From NCBI GenBank assembly GCA_045531955.1, contig JAZSFC010000001.1, positions 124,001-188,000 of the forward strand: 64,000 bases of DNA. The letters are read 5' to 3'. The stretch's first letter is position 1. Each line of letters opens with the position of its first letter. The position numbers were made by a program, and so were the translations under genes. The notes beneath the pieces were generated by a model. It was given only the letters and a program-made list of their open reading frames with translations. It was not told the DNA's origin and did no database searches. Positions 17,243 to 24,822 of this stretch are shown here, one piece after another. This DNA comes from SIG299 sp045531955 (lineage in GTDB: Bacteria > Bacillota > Clostridia > Lachnospirales > Lachnospiraceae).

Positions 17243-18036
17243 TGAAACTGACACCGTATCTGGCTTTTGCAAAGAAGAGCTTTTTAAATCGTAGTGCATA
17301 TCGTTTTAATCATTTTATGGGCATTCTAAATACTTTGGTTCGAATTTTCATTTTCTGGTGCATTTACCGTGCCCTGTACGGTGAAAGAAATGAAGTAGAC
17401 GGTATTACAATGGCAATGGTAACCACAAATTTTGTTTTGTCTATCGGAATGGATGCTCTTTTTGCCATCAATGATTATTATCTTCCGAACAGAATCGGAA
17501 ACGGAAGTATTGCAACGGAGCTTCTACTGCCAATCAGTTTTAAAGGAAGAATGTTGTTTGAAAATTTGGGAAATACCCTGTTTCAGCTGATTTTTCATTT
17601 TGCACCGGCATTGATAGTTTGTATTTTTACAGTAGGTGTGTTGCCACCGGTGAGTTTTGGGCGTTTTCTGTTGTTTATTATCAGTGCTGTTTTGGGCTAC
17701 GGTGTACTGTGGAATTTGAGTTTTCTGTTGCAGACATTTGCGTTCTGGCTGCTCAATATGTGGAGTCTGATGACAATTAAGAACGTATTTCTAAATGTAC
17801 TTTCCGGTTCCATGATTCCGCTTTGGTTTATGCCGGATTGGATGGTACCGGTAATGAATTTGCTTCCCTTTTCCTCGATTTACTTTACACCGGTCCAAAT
17901 TTATCTGGGACAGCTGACCGCGAAAGAAATAGGCACGAAGTTCCAGATTCAGATGCTTTGGATAGGTGTGTTGTATTTGTGCGGCAACATATTTTGGAAA
18001 AAAGGAAAAAAGAAACTTGTGGTGCAGGGAGGTTGA
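17242..18036 (+). CDS. ABC-2 type permease, first subunit
   Basis: 264 aa with about six hydrophobic segments and no soluble domain. It resembles the PF06182 ABC-2 permeases that work as a heterodimer with a second permease encoded next to them. It overlaps the ATPase gene by one base and ends 4 nt before the second permease. The transported compound is unknown; efflux of an antimicrobial or lipid is typical. Confidence 0.87.
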   Translation: MKLTPYLAFAKKSFLNRSAYRFNHFMGILNTLVRIFIFWCIYRALYGERNEVDGITMAMVTTNFVLSIGMDALFAINDYYLPNRIGNGSIATELLLPISFKGRMLFENLGNTLFQLIFHFAPALIVCIFTVGVLPPVSFGRFLLFIISAVLGYGVLWNLSFLLQTFAFWLLNMWSLMTIKNVFLNVLSGSMIPLWFMPDWMVPVMNLLPFSSIYFTPVQIYLGQLTAKEIGTKFQIQMLWIGVLYLCGNIFWKKGKKKLVVQGG

Positions 18037-18040
18037 TGAG

Positions 18041-18850
18041 ATGGTACGTGACGTTTTACATCTGATAGGTGTATATACAAAAACCATTATGAAATCCTGG
18101 TTCCAGTATAAGGTGGATGCAGTGTTACGCTCCCTGGCAGTATTTCTTAGGGAATCCACGGGTATTATTGTGGTGTATTTTACTTTATTGAAATTTGATA
18201 CCTTAAATGGCTGGAATATATATGAATTGCTGTTTTTATTCAGTTTATTATTTGTGACATACGGTATTATGATTTTGTTTTTTACAGGTCTCCGGGACTT
18301 TGGAGGGACCGTCAGAAACGGTGGCTTTGACCGATATATCTTAAGGCCGAGAGGCTTACTGTTCCAGATTATTTTTGTTAATGCGGACTGGTTTGCTGCC
18401 ATTGGGCATGGCGGTCTTGGCATTGTGCTGTTTTTGATCTCTGCATCAAAAGTGGGAATTGTGTGGAGTTTTGATAAAGCAATGTATTATATGTTTGCGA
18501 TATTTGGCGGGGTGCTGATTCAGGGAGCAATTTTTTTGTTTCTGGCAACCTTAAATATTTACTTGCTGGAAACAGGAAGTCTGAAGGAACTGTTTTACTG
18601 GAATGCTAGGAAATTTGCGGGGTATCCGCTCAGTATTTTCCATAAGGCAATTCAAGCGGTGATGCTTTATGTGGTGCCTTTTGCTTTTGTAAATTATTTT
18701 CCGGCTCAGTATTTGCTCCGTAAGAAGGACATGGCAGCTTATCCGGAGATCTATTTGTACATAACACCGGTGCTGGGAGTTGTGATGTATTTGCTTGCCT
18801 ATGTGTTCTGGAGATTCAGTTTGAAATATTATAAGAGTTCCGGAAATTGA
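18041..18850 (+). CDS. ABC-2 type permease, second subunit
   Basis: 269 aa from the ATG at 18,041 behind GGGAGG; the frame extends upstream but overlaps the first permease. Six membrane segments, with the F-T-G-L-R-D-F-G-G-T-V-R-N-G-G-F-D loop seen in this permease group (PF06182). It forms the second half of the export channel with the preceding gene. It is the last gene of the regulator-kinase-exporter run; no clear terminator follows. Confidence 0.87.
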   Translation: MVRDVLHLIGVYTKTIMKSWFQYKVDAVLRSLAVFLRESTGIIVVYFTLLKFDTLNGWNIYELLFLFSLLFVTYGIMILFFTGLRDFGGTVRNGGFDRYILRPRGLLFQIIFVNADWFAAIGHGGLGIVLFLISASKVGIVWSFDKAMYYMFAIFGGVLIQGAIFLFLATLNIYLLETGSLKELFYWNARKFAGYPLSIFHKAIQAVMLYVVPFAFVNYFPAQYLLRKKDMAAYPEIYLYITPVLGVVMYLLAYVFWRFSLKYYKSSGN

Positions 18851-18977
18851 TTGGAAAACTTCTAACCAAATTCTAACGAAACCCTCATGCTCCTTTTATG
18901 GAATTTATGTCTGAATTCATATATGATATTGACATAAAGTAGATAAATTGCTGATTCACAAGAGAGGAGATAAAAGT

Positions 18978-19340
18978 ATGGGTTGTTTAGGAAATTTGTT
19001 ATGGCTTTTATGCGGCGGTTTCATCGGTGCGATATGCTGGATGATAGAAGGATTATTATGGTGCGTTACAATTGTCGGTATTCCTATCGGAATTCAGTGC
19101 TTTAAATTTGCAGGCTTAACGCTTTTTCCGTTTGGAAAAGAGGTAGCGTACGGTGGCGGTCCGGTATCATTTTTGGCCAATATCATTTGGATTCTTGTAA
19201 CCGGTATACCAATGGCCGTGGAGCATTTGGTTTTTGGAGCAATATTGTGTGTTACTGTAATCGGTATTCCGTTCGGATTACAGCATTTTAAACTGGCAAA
19301 ACTGGCTCTTATGCCGTTTGGAGCAAGTGTAAGATTATAA
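18978..19340 (+). CDS. YccF-family inner membrane protein
   Basis: 120 aa from the ATG at 18,978 behind AGAGGAG. It consists of two repeats of the YccF (DUF307) unit, each ending in a short turn: I-V-G-I-P-I-G-I-Q-C-F-K-F-A-G-L-T-L and V-I-G-I-P-F-G-L-Q-H-F-K-L-A-K-L-A-L, both followed by P-F-G. Function is unknown in the family. Stands alone before a strong terminator. Confidence 0.9.
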   Translation: MGCLGNLLWLLCGGFIGAICWMIEGLLWCVTIVGIPIGIQCFKFAGLTLFPFGKEVAYGGGPVSFLANIIWILVTGIPMAVEHLVFGAILCVTVIGIPFGLQHFKLAKLALMPFGASVRL

Positions 19341-19349
19341 AAGAGAAAC

Positions 19350-19396
19350 GAACCCCCTTTGCATAGCAAAATATGCGGAGGGGTTCTTCTTTTTCG
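19350..19396 (+). terminator. Rho-independent terminator
   Basis: GAACCCCCTTTGCATA-gcaaaa-TATGCGGAGGGGTTC followed by TTCTTTTTC. Confidence 0.92.
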
Positions 19397-19468
19397 ATTT
19401 GTACTTTATGAGAGTAATGTGTTACAATAACAATAGAATGATTCGGGAGAGAAGGGAGAATTTCAACG

Positions 19469-21034
19469 ATGGGGTTTCAAAGTATATTGTTCGGCAGTTA
19501 TAAAGTTGACATTGTAAAAGCGGAACCGGATTTTTTCAAGGACCTGCAGCTGGACTATCTGGTGGAGAAGATTTTAGAGCAAAGTAAAGGCTATAAAACA
19601 GCACCGTATTTTTATACGTTTCCGGGAGCGGAAGAAATCATCCGGTACCGGCAGCAAATTTGTAAAGACATGGAGTCGGAAGCGCTTTGTACCGTGCTTT
19701 GGAGTTTTTGCAGAAGGCTGGCGGAATCCAGAAAGATTTATAACCTTTCTTTGGAAAGCAGGGGAGTGATAGCAATTGCGACCTATCATTTACGGGCGGC
19801 AACTCTTTATCGTGAGGCATTATTAAAGCTTGATGAGGAGCTGGGTGAAATTATTGAGCGTATTTCTTCAGAAGGCCTGACAGAATTTTATACCTACATA
19901 AAGGAAGAATTGAAAAAGCAGGAAGAAACCGGATTTGTATCGGCACTTGACCGGGCAAACAGCTTTTTTTCCGAGCTTAAGTTTACACTTTCTATCGATC
20001 AGGATAAGTTAATTGTATCCGAAGAAAAGGAAGCCGCTAAAAAGCGTGAAAGAAAAGACAAAAAGCCGGTAGAAAATTATTTTGAAGAACTGGCAAAACT
20101 GCTTGGCGTGGAAATGCAGGAGCAGTATCTTGCCATGCGGGATATTTTCCCGGAACCGTTAAAAACCTCCACATTGGAGCATGTACTGGTAGGTATCTTA
20201 AAAAAGAGCAAGCCAAAGGTATTCGAAGAAATCAACGGATTCAAAAAGAATTTTCCTGATATTTATCCAAAAGTAATTTTGGATTTCGAAGAAGAAATAC
20301 AGTTTTATTTGTGCTTCCAGAAGTTTAGAACAAGAACTCTCGGCATGGGATATCCGATGGGAATGGCAACTTCATCAGAAAACGGAGAATTTACCGGACG
20401 GGAAGTATATGACATTGCACTGGTTTGGAAGCAGGAGTTAAATGACTATGAAGTCGTGTCCAATGATTTTTCCATGAAGAATCATCCTTGCTTTTTTGTA
20501 GTAACCGGACCGAATCAGGGAGGAAAAACTACCTTTGCCCGTTCCATGGGCCAGGCGGTATATTTTGCACTTATGGGGCTACCGGTGAATGCAGAGGTAT
20601 TTCATATGCCGGTGTTTAACGGAATATCCACCCACTTTGAAGCAGAAGAAACCCTGCAGTCCAATTCCGGCAAGCTGAAGGAGGAAATCAACCGTCTTAT
20701 TCCGATGATGCGTAAGGACAGTAACCGTAACTGTTTTGTTGTGCTGAATGAATTGTTTACCACGGCGACAACCCATGATGCCATGATAATGGGCCGCAAG
20801 GTAATGGAATCCTTCCTGGCAAGGGAGTGTTACGGTATTTATGTTACCCATATTCAGGAGCTGGCAGAGGAAGCAGATAATATAATCAGTCTGGTGGCTC
20901 AGCTGGAGCCGGGAGAAGAGAGCAAGCGCAGTTACCGCATGCTTCCGATGAAGGCCCAGGGTTACGGTTATTCCGATGCCCTTGTAAAGAAATTCCATCT
21001 GGAATATGAAGAGATTATAAGGAGGTTGTCATAA
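19469..21034 (+). CDS. MutS-like ATPase, first of a tandem pair
   Basis: 521 aa. The C-terminal third is the MutS ATPase domain: Walker A G-P-N-Q-G-G-K-T-T-F (~350), then F-N-G-I-S-T-H-F-E-A-E-E-T (~382), Walker B N-C-F-V-V-L-N-E-L-F and a late V-T-H-I-Q-E-L switch. The N-terminal part matches the MutS lever/clamp region only loosely, and there is no mismatch-recognition domain I and no Smr domain. So it is a short MutS-family protein, not the repair MutS. It overlaps the paralogue downstream by one base (TAATG), which suggests a 1:1 heterodimer. Confidence 0.85.
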   Translation: MGFQSILFGSYKVDIVKAEPDFFKDLQLDYLVEKILEQSKGYKTAPYFYTFPGAEEIIRYRQQICKDMESEALCTVLWSFCRRLAESRKIYNLSLESRGVIAIATYHLRAATLYREALLKLDEELGEIIERISSEGLTEFYTYIKEELKKQEETGFVSALDRANSFFSELKFTLSIDQDKLIVSEEKEAAKKRERKDKKPVENYFEELAKLLGVEMQEQYLAMRDIFPEPLKTSTLEHVLVGILKKSKPKVFEEINGFKKNFPDIYPKVILDFEEEIQFYLCFQKFRTRTLGMGYPMGMATSSENGEFTGREVYDIALVWKQELNDYEVVSNDFSMKNHPCFFVVTGPNQGGKTTFARSMGQAVYFALMGLPVNAEVFHMPVFNGISTHFEAEETLQSNSGKLKEEINRLIPMMRKDSNRNCFVVLNELFTTATTHDAMIMGRKVMESFLARECYGIYVTHIQELAEEADNIISLVAQLEPGEESKRSYRMLPMKAQGYGYSDALVKKFHLEYEEIIRRLS

Positions 21035-22539
21035 TGGAACCTTATTTATTATATCGGGATTCTTCCACCGACGGAAAGAAAAGCTACGCCTTTCCGAGGG
21101 ATGTAATTAAAGACTTAAACTTGGACATTATCTTTAAAACCATGGCGAAACAGGATGACCTGATTTTTGAAAAGGTACGCCGGGTAATGATGCTTCCTTT
21201 GACAACACCGGAAGAGATTTTCTACCGTCAGGAGGTTCTTAGGGATTTGCGCCGTCAGGATGCCATGCTGGAGGATTTTTATGCCATTGCGGTGCGTCAG
21301 AACAAAGCATTAAAAGATTTAAAGGCGGCAATAAAGAGCAACCGCGCTAAATCCACAAGAAAAACAAGTGAGTTATTTGAATGCCTGAATTATCTGATGC
21401 AGGGGCAGGATGATTTGTTAAAAATCAGGGAACTGTTGCTGCAAAAGAAGGATGCCTGGCAGTCTGAGGGCGTGCAGAACTTGCTGGAACGTTTAAAAGA
21501 GATGCCGCTGGAAAGTATTAAGGAGCGCCTTAGAGAGGCAAATTCCCTTACCACCGGATGTGAAGCGGGTTACACCTTTCAGTTTGGCGGCGGAATGAAA
21601 ATGGAGAAGGCGGAACTGAATTTTATCCGTCCGGCCGGAGATGTAAAAAAGAACGGATTGGAAAATTTTTACCTGACCTTTTTGAAACGAAATGCTATTT
21701 TGATTGGTACCGATGTTACCCTGCAGGAGGATGTCAATCATCTGGCGGAAGAAACGCTGGGGCAGATTATTACCATCTTCCAACCGTATCTGCAGAAAAT
21801 GATGGTGTTTTATGAGCATTACTGTGAAGAGATTTCCTTTTACATGGGTGCGGTACAGTTCATGAAGCGTATGGATGAGCTTTACGTTACGTTAAAGCTG
21901 CCGGAGCCGAAGCCGGTTGGTTCCAAGGATGTTTCCTTTGAGCAGCTGTATGAGCTTTCCATGGCAGTATATACCCAGAGAAAGCCGGTAGGGAATTCGA
22001 TTACACTGCAAAATAATCGCATGACCATTATTACCGGTGCCAACCAGGGCGGCAAGTCCACCTTCCTTAGAAGCTACGGTATTGCCCAGGTGCTGATGCA
22101 GTGCGGTATGGCGGTGCCCGCAAGCAGGTTTTCTGCTCCTCTGTATCCGCAAATTTTTACTCACTTTACCCGTAACGAAGATGAGCATTTGAATAACGGC
22201 CGTTTAAGCGAAGAACTGCAGCGCATGAGCAATATGATTAATAAAACCGTGCCAAACAGCCTGTTTTTATTAAATGAATCCTTTGCCAGCACCACAGAAA
22301 AAGAGGGCTCTAAAATAGCAGAGAATATTATCAATGCATTTTATGAAAAGAACATCACCACTATGATGGTAACCCACTTGTATCAGTTAGCAAAGAAAAA
22401 ATATGACGAAGCAAAAGACGGCAGTCATTTCCTGGTGGCAGAGCGTACCGAAAACGGCACCAGAACCTTTAAGATGCTGCCGGGAGAACCGACCTATACC
22501 AGCTTTGGGACGGATTTGTTTAAGGTACTGGAAGGATAA
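21034..22539 (+). CDS. MutS-like ATPase, second of a tandem pair
   Basis: 501 aa. Same architecture as the gene before it: lever/clamp-like helices, then Walker A G-A-N-Q-G-G-K-S-T-F-L-R-S (~335), F-T-H-F-T-R-N-E-D, and Walker B S-L-F-L-L-N-E-S-F-A-S-T. In both proteins Asn replaces the Asp usual before the catalytic Glu (L-N-E). The pair probably arose by duplication and acts together. DNA-junction or recombination functions are known for other short MutS families; nothing here decides which. Confidence 0.85.
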   Translation: MEPYLLYRDSSTDGKKSYAFPRDVIKDLNLDIIFKTMAKQDDLIFEKVRRVMMLPLTTPEEIFYRQEVLRDLRRQDAMLEDFYAIAVRQNKALKDLKAAIKSNRAKSTRKTSELFECLNYLMQGQDDLLKIRELLLQKKDAWQSEGVQNLLERLKEMPLESIKERLREANSLTTGCEAGYTFQFGGGMKMEKAELNFIRPAGDVKKNGLENFYLTFLKRNAILIGTDVTLQEDVNHLAEETLGQIITIFQPYLQKMMVFYEHYCEEISFYMGAVQFMKRMDELYVTLKLPEPKPVGSKDVSFEQLYELSMAVYTQRKPVGNSITLQNNRMTIITGANQGGKSTFLRSYGIAQVLMQCGMAVPASRFSAPLYPQIFTHFTRNEDEHLNNGRLSEELQRMSNMINKTVPNSLFLLNESFASTTEKEGSKIAENIINAFYEKNITTMMVTHLYQLAKKKYDEAKDGSHFLVAERTENGTRTFKMLPGEPTYTSFGTDLFKVLEG

Positions 22540-22555
22540 ACAATAACGCTTAGTA

Positions 22556-22615
22556 AAATAATACCCATGCAGACCGTTAGCGATGAGCGGGTCAGCATGG
22601 GTGTTATTTTTTACA
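22556..22615. terminator. Bidirectional terminator
   Basis: ATACCCATGC ... GCATGGGTGTTATTTTTT with a loop of about 24 nt, between the MutS-like pair and the convergent esterase; it reaches the esterase stop codon. Confidence 0.8.
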
Positions 22616-23486
22616 TTGCTTTGTCTAAAAACTTGGCTGCCATTTCCGGCCAGCCTTCGCAGTCCGGCTGGATGTATTTTTCTTCTCCGTTAGAAGTTTC
22701 TTCATTGCAAAGGGCCAGACCGTGGCATCCAAATGGAAACATGTGGAATTCTGCCAGCACGCCCTTTTCAATCAGGGCACTCAGGTAAAGCAGGGAGTTT
22801 TCTACCGGAACGGAGGAATCCTCGTAGGTGTGCCAAAGGAAAGTTGGCGGCACGTCTTCGGTAACGTGGCGGTCTAAAGTAACCAGTTCTACCAAATCCT
22901 GCTTATATTTCTTGGCTTTGTCAGCATCGGACTGCATGCCAAGTAAGTTTTCAAAGGAACCCTGGTGTCCAAACTCACCGGAGGTTATTACCGGATAGGA
23001 GAGGACGCAGGCATTTGGCATAATTTCTTCCGGAGCACAGTTATCCAAATAGCTGGAAAGCCATTCTTTCTTGTAATGGATACAGAGGCTGGCTGCCAGA
23101 TGACCACCGGCGGAAAAGCCTGCTACTGCGATGCGTTCCGGGTCAATGCCCCATTCAGCGGCATTCTGGCGGACGGTGCGCACGGCAACTGCCAGGTCGC
23201 AAAGAGAGGATGGGAACTCAAAGGGTGCAATATGATACTTTAACACAAAGGTGGAAAAACCAAGGGTGTTAAATTTCTTTGCTACAGGTGCACCTTCCCG
23301 TTCGGAAAGATGTTCATAGCCGCCGCCTGGGCAAATGATAATGGCAGGGCGGAGTTCTTCTGTGGCAGGGGTATCTTCTTTGTCAAGTAAAAAGCAGTCC
23401 AGGGTGGCAGGCTTAAAGCTTCCCTTTTTTACCTTGTCCACCGGAACTACCATATAATTTTCAACGGTAAGAGTGAATTGTTTCAT
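22611..23486 (-). CDS. Alpha/beta hydrolase, carboxylesterase-like
   Basis: 291 aa. The oxyanion-hole motif I-C-P-G-G-G-Y is at ~50-56, nucleophile elbow G-F-S-A-G-G-H at ~129-135, and likely His in G-C-H-G-L near the C-terminus. The pattern fits the BD-FAE/esterase-lipase group acting on acylated carbohydrates or small esters. No signal peptide, so it is cytoplasmic. Plausibly deacetylates imported xylo-oligosaccharides, by analogy with such enzymes in fibre degraders. Confidence 0.87.
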   Translation of the reverse strand: MKQFTLTVENYMVVPVDKVKKGSFKPATLDCFLLDKEDTPATEELRPAIIICPGGGYEHLSEREGAPVAKKFNTLGFSTFVLKYHIAPFEFPSSLCDLAVAVRTVRQNAAEWGIDPERIAVAGFSAGGHLAASLCIHYKKEWLSSYLDNCAPEEIMPNACVLSYPVITSGEFGHQGSFENLLGMQSDADKAKKYKQDLVELVTLDRHVTEDVPPTFLWHTYEDSSVPVENSLLYLSALIEKGVLAEFHMFPFGCHGLALCNEETSNGEEKYIQPDCEGWPEMAAKFLDKAM

Positions 23487-23572
23487 GGAATCCTCCTATT
23501 GTTTTTTTTCGTTATTTTCGGTATAGTTAAGATACAATAGTAATTATACTATGTTTTAGGAGAGAGTCAATT

Positions 23573-24568
23573 ATGAAAAAGAAAATTTTAGTACTTGCCA
23601 CCGGCGGAACCATTGCTTCCGAGGCGGGAGCAAACGGTCTGGAACCTGCGGTAGGAGCCGGCGGATTGCTTCCTTATCTGGTAGGTGTGGCAGAAAACTA
23701 TGAGATAACAACCAAGGACATCCTGCATCTGGATAGCTCCAATATCCAGCCGGAGGAGTGGGTCATCATTGCCCGCAGCGTATATGAGCATCATAAGGAT
23801 TATGACGGAATCATCATTACCCATGGTACGGATACCATGGCCTATACTGCATCGATTTTGTCCTATATGCTAAAAAATCTGCCGATTCCGGTGGTGCTTA
23901 CCGGGTCCCAATTGCCGATGAGCCACCCTCTTACGGATGCAGCAGACAATATGCGGTATGCTTTTGCCATGGCAGCCAGCGGTACGCCGGGCGTGTTCGT
24001 AAGCTTCAACCGGAAAATCATTTTGGGATGCCGGGCGGTAAAGGTGCGTACTACCGGTTTTGATGCCTTTGAAAGTGTGAATTGTAAAAATGTGGCGGTC
24101 ATTGATTCCAATGGTTTAAATATCAACGAGAAGCTGTTGAAAAATCCTTTGGGAAAGTGTGAATTGTTAGATTCCCTGTGTCCGGATGTGTTTTTAATTA
24201 AGCTGACACCGGGATTAAATCCGGAAATCTTTGACGTGCTGTTGCAGATGAATTACAAGGGCATTGTTATTGAGGCTTTTGGTGCAGGTGGTCTGCATTT
24301 CATTAACCGCGACTTGATTTCCAAGTTGGCAAAGATGGTGGAATACGGAATTTCCGTAGTGGTTTCCAGCCAGTGTCTGTATGAGCGAAGTGACCTGTCT
24401 ATTTATCAGGTGGGACAGCTGGCATTGGAAAAGGGTGTCATCAGTGCCTATGATATGACTACAGAGGCTGCGGTGACGAAGCTTATCTGGGCTTTGGGAC
24501 AAACAAAAGACCCGACTGAGATTAAAAGAATTTTTGAAACCAACTATACCGGTGAAATTACGCTGTGA
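23573..24568 (+). CDS. ansA: Type I (cytoplasmic) L-asparaginase
   Basis: 331 aa without a signal peptide. Hydrolyses asparagine to aspartate and ammonia. The first catalytic Thr lies in A-T-G-G-T-I-A-S (~8-15) and the second in T-H-G-T-D-T-M (~84-90), with the Lys and Asp partners in place. It is transcribed away from the esterase and ends at the hairpin at 24,591. Confidence 0.93.
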   Translation: MKKKILVLATGGTIASEAGANGLEPAVGAGGLLPYLVGVAENYEITTKDILHLDSSNIQPEEWVIIARSVYEHHKDYDGIIITHGTDTMAYTASILSYMLKNLPIPVVLTGSQLPMSHPLTDAADNMRYAFAMAASGTPGVFVSFNRKIILGCRAVKVRTTGFDAFESVNCKNVAVIDSNGLNINEKLLKNPLGKCELLDSLCPDVFLIKLTPGLNPEIFDVLLQMNYKGIVIEAFGAGGLHFINRDLISKLAKMVEYGISVVVSSQCLYERSDLSIYQVGQLALEKGVISAYDMTTEAAVTKLIWALGQTKDPTEIKRIFETNYTGEITL

Positions 24569-24590
24569 TTAATTAAAAAGGAAAAGGAAG

Positions 24591-24634
24591 AGGAGTGTTA
24601 TCCGGGTCAAACCGGACAAACACTCCTTTTGTAA
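24591..24634 (+). terminator. Rho-independent terminator
   Basis: AGGAGTGTT-atccgggtcaaaccggac-AAACACTCCT followed by TTT; the loop itself holds a CCGG-TCAAA-CCGG hairpin. Confidence 0.8.
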
Positions 24635-24714
24635 ACTTTAGTTTGCAAGAAAAGGATAAAAATGTTCAAAAAGCAGCATTTTTCAGTGGACAAAAACAGA
24701 AAAGAGGAATATAA

Positions 24715-24731
24715 TGCAACTGACGGTTGCA
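24715..24731. promoter_or_regulatory. Inverted repeat, second copy of the XRE operator
   Basis: TGCAAC-TGACG-GTTGCA followed by AAAA, 92 bp before the XRE-GlmM start and just upstream of its -35 box. Matches the site at 706-724 at every arm position and in the flanking A run. Confidence 0.6.
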
Positions 24732-24752
24732 AAAAGTGCATTGTTAAGTTGC

Positions 24753-24781
24753 TTGTAACTACAAAAATGACTTGATATAAT
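24753..24781 (+). promoter_or_regulatory. Sigma-A promoter of the amino-sugar operon
   Basis: TTGTAA (24,753-24,758), 17 bp, TATAAT (24,776-24,781). The -10 box lies within the palindrome CTTGATA-TAATGGG-TATCAAG (24,771-24,791), so a bound regulator would block it. Confidence 0.75.
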
Positions 24782-24791
24782 GGGTATCAAG
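24771..24791. promoter_or_regulatory. Palindromic operator over the -10 box
   Basis: Perfect 7-bp arms CTTGATA and TATCAAG separated by 7 nt. Its sequence is unrelated to the TGCAAC repeat upstream, so a second regulator may act here. Confidence 0.55.
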
Positions 24792-24822
24792 ATAAGATAA
24801 TTAGAAAAAGGAGATTTTTATC

